Assembly: GCA_900554855.1 (NCBI GenBank)
Contig: USIZ01000078.1
Location: 1 to 6,493, forward strand
Direction: 5' to 3'
DNA from: an uncultured Eubacteriales bacterium
GTDB taxonomy: Bacteria > Bacillota > Clostridia > Oscillospirales > Oscillospiraceae
Length of the DNA stretch: 6,493 nucleotides
This document shows positions 5,757 to 6,493 of the stretch, piece by piece (positions within the stretch are counted from its first letter, which is position 1; every line of letters begins with the position of its first letter). Below the pieces are notes generated by a model. That model worked only from the letters and a program-made list of their open reading frames with translations, was not told the DNA's origin and made no database searches. Both the position numbers and the translations under genes were made by a program.

Positions 5757-5787
5757 AAAAAGGCCGCCCAAATGAGCGGCCTTTTTT
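5757..5787. terminator. Bidirectional-form terminator downstream of secG
   Basis: AAAAAGGCCGC, an 8-base loop, then GCGGCCTTTTTT. The stem is flanked by A and T runs, so a U tract follows in either direction. It lies 25 bases past the secG stop on the minus strand, which is its clear client, and shields the CDF exporter from secG read-through. Confidence 0.9.
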
Positions 5788-5812
5788 CACGCGTAAACGC
5801 AAATGATCAGAA

Positions 5813-6058
5813 TTACTTGCCCTGGATGAGCACCAGCACCAGCGTGATGATCATAAAGGCGATGGCGACCCACTTGGTCCAGCGGGCCAGCTTGGCGTCC
5901 CAGCTCTTGGCCTTGTTCTTGGACAGGAAGGTATCCATGCCGCCGCCGATGGCGCCGGCGATGCCCGCGCTCTTGCCGGACTGGAGCAGCACCACGAGGA
6001 TCAGGAACAGGGAGGCGACGACCTCAGCGATCGTCAAAATTGTTCTAACAACTGCCAT
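5813..6058 (-). CDS. secG: Protein translocase subunit SecG
   Basis: SecG is the small auxiliary subunit of the SecYEG channel and helps SecA-driven protein export. The 81 residues form two membrane helices (about 4-26 and 60-79) joined by the conserved cytoplasmic loop. The loop carries the family signature LLQSGKSAGIAGAIGGG (24-40), then MDTFLSKNKAKSWD and a basic stretch. Length is normal for a Firmicute SecG. The ATG at 6058 is preceded by AAGGAGA (6068-6074) with 9 bases between. It has its own sigma-A promoter and a strong terminator, so it is monocistronic here; the rnr/smpB genes that often follow secG in Firmicutes are not present downstream. Confidence 0.96.
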   Translation of the reverse strand: MAVVRTILTIAEVVASLFLILVVLLQSGKSAGIAGAIGGGMDTFLSKNKAKSWDAKLARWTKWVAIAFMIITLVLVLIQGK

Positions 6059-6122
6059 TTCAGTAAGTCTCCTTTTTCCACCGCCCCAAATCAGGCGGGC
6101 TAACTTTTATAGATTCGGCATT

Positions 6123-6151
6123 ATCATAGCATAGATCACCGAAAAAGGCAA
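6123..6151 (-). promoter_or_regulatory. sigma-A promoter of secG
   Basis: On the minus strand, TTGCCT (6146-6151), a 17-base spacer and TATGAT (6123-6128), with TGC just before the -10 (extended -10). The leader of about 60 bases contains a possible CCGCC/GGCGG stem before the ribosome site. Confidence 0.75.
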
Positions 6152-6337
6152 GATTTTTTTCAAATATCCCATCGTACCATCCCTGCTTCTGCGGAAAATT
6201 GAATTTTGCTTTTTCTCTCCATCCTATTCTTTTTCAACTTTTTTGCATCAAATATTTCGCATCGCGTTCGATATACGAATAATTTGTGCTATTTTGAAAT
6301 TGTTTGTGAACAAGCTGTGAATTTGCGTCCAAAACGG

Positions 6338-6366
6338 TTGACTTTGCCTGAGCAGAACAATATGCT
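6338..6366 (+). promoter_or_regulatory. sigma-A promoter of the partial gene at 6440
   Basis: TTGACT (6338-6343), a 17-base spacer and TATGCT (6361-6366). Both hexamers are 5/6 to consensus. The start would be near 6373, leaving a leader of about 67 bases. Confidence 0.7.
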
Positions 6367-6396
6367 ATGTGTAAATATTCGCCATTCAAAATCGTT

Positions 6397-6419
6397 CGTA
6401 TTCCGATGATACGTTTTTT
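6397..6419 (+). promoter_or_regulatory. Weak hairpin plus T6 in the leader of the partial gene
   Basis: CGTAT, a 7-base loop and ATACG, followed directly by six T. It has the form of a small intrinsic terminator inside the leader, ending 1 base before the AGAAGGAG ribosome site. The five-pair stem has only two GC pairs, so termination would be weak and it may be chance. Confidence 0.25.
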
Positions 6420-6439
6420 CAGAAGGAGCATCCCCGATC

Positions 6440-6493
6440 ATGAGTACATCCAACGATATTTTACATGAATATCTACAAGTCAGCAGACACATC
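6440..6493 (+). CDS. Unidentified protein, first 18 codons only
   Basis: The gene starts at ATG 6440 and runs open to the window edge. The visible peptide is MSTSNDILHEYLQVSRHI, probably starting with a helix, and is too short to identify. Support comes from AGAAGGAG at 6421-6428, 11 bases before the ATG (slightly long), and a good upstream promoter. The visible codons (tta, cta, aat-type choices) are more AT-rich than those of the other genes in the window. The helix-forming start would suit a small DNA-binding protein, but that is a guess and I assign no function. Confidence 0.6.
   Translation, partial: MSTSNDILHEYLQVSRHI

Larger units (their letters stand above)
6059..6439. other. AT-rich divergent intergenic region
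   Basis: About 380 bases without a gene, clearly more AT-rich than the coding parts. It holds the secG leader and promoter (left) and a promoter and leader for the partial gene at 6440 (right). Between roughly 6152 and 6337 I see only T-rich tracts and a short imperfect palindrome TTCGATATACGAA (near 6268-6280). The open frames here have no ribosome site and read as non-coding. No tRNA or other RNA gene was recognised. Confidence 0.6.

Noticed and set aside
6206..6409. 67-codon plus-strand frame in the AT-rich intergenic region
   Set aside because: It starts at TTG without a ribosome site, overlaps the promoter at 6338-6366, and shows no protein-like pattern beyond T-rich Phe/Leu runs.

Overview
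The window looks like ordinary chromosome of a GC-rich Firmicute, most likely a gut-type clostridium of the Oscillospirales/Ruminococcaceae kind. Evidence: strong AGGAGG ribosome binding sites, sigma-A promoters that often have an extended -10 (TGn) element, a Gram-positive-type SecG, a membrane-anchored LytM protein resembling the sporulation protein SpoIIQ, and a DgkB-type lipid kinase. The genus assignment is inference.

Layout. On the minus strand, positions 1-1628 hold a two-gene unit: a DgkB/YegS-family lipid kinase (744-1628) followed after 5 bases by mnmE, the tRNA wobble-uridine modification GTPase, which runs off the left edge just past its P-loop. A divergent promoter region (1629-1817) separates this from ilvE, the branched-chain aminotransferase (1818-2891, plus), which ends in a perfect hairpin. 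Next on the plus strand is a single-pass membrane protein with an extracytoplasmic LytM/M23 domain (3025-3813). It keeps the zinc ligands but has lost both catalytic histidines. A bidirectional terminator (3823-3863) separates it from a convergent small membrane protein (3870-4178, minus) whose 5' end is doubtful. A perfect 16-bp inverted repeat (4187-4222) abuts that doubtful start. It is followed by a promoter with an operator-like palindrome and a 39-residue protein gene (4287-4406, plus).

A cation diffusion facilitator exporter (4444-5610, minus) has Mn/Fe-type metal-site residues and an apparent tandem duplication of its cytoplasmic domain. A bidirectional terminator (5757-5787) then serves secG (5813-6058, minus). 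The last ~380 bases are AT-rich and hold divergent promoters for secG and for a new plus-strand gene. Only the first 18 codons of that gene (from 6440) are inside the window.

The genes are mostly independent housekeeping units: tRNA modification, lipid recycling, amino-acid transamination, cell envelope, metal export and protein secretion. I found no phage genes, transposase, CRISPR array or defence system, and nothing that amounts to a clearly new multi-gene system. The points most worth a second look are the catalytically degenerate LytM protein, the duplicated CDF cytoplasmic domain, and the hairpin, truncated membrane gene and tiny ORF cluster at 4170-4410.
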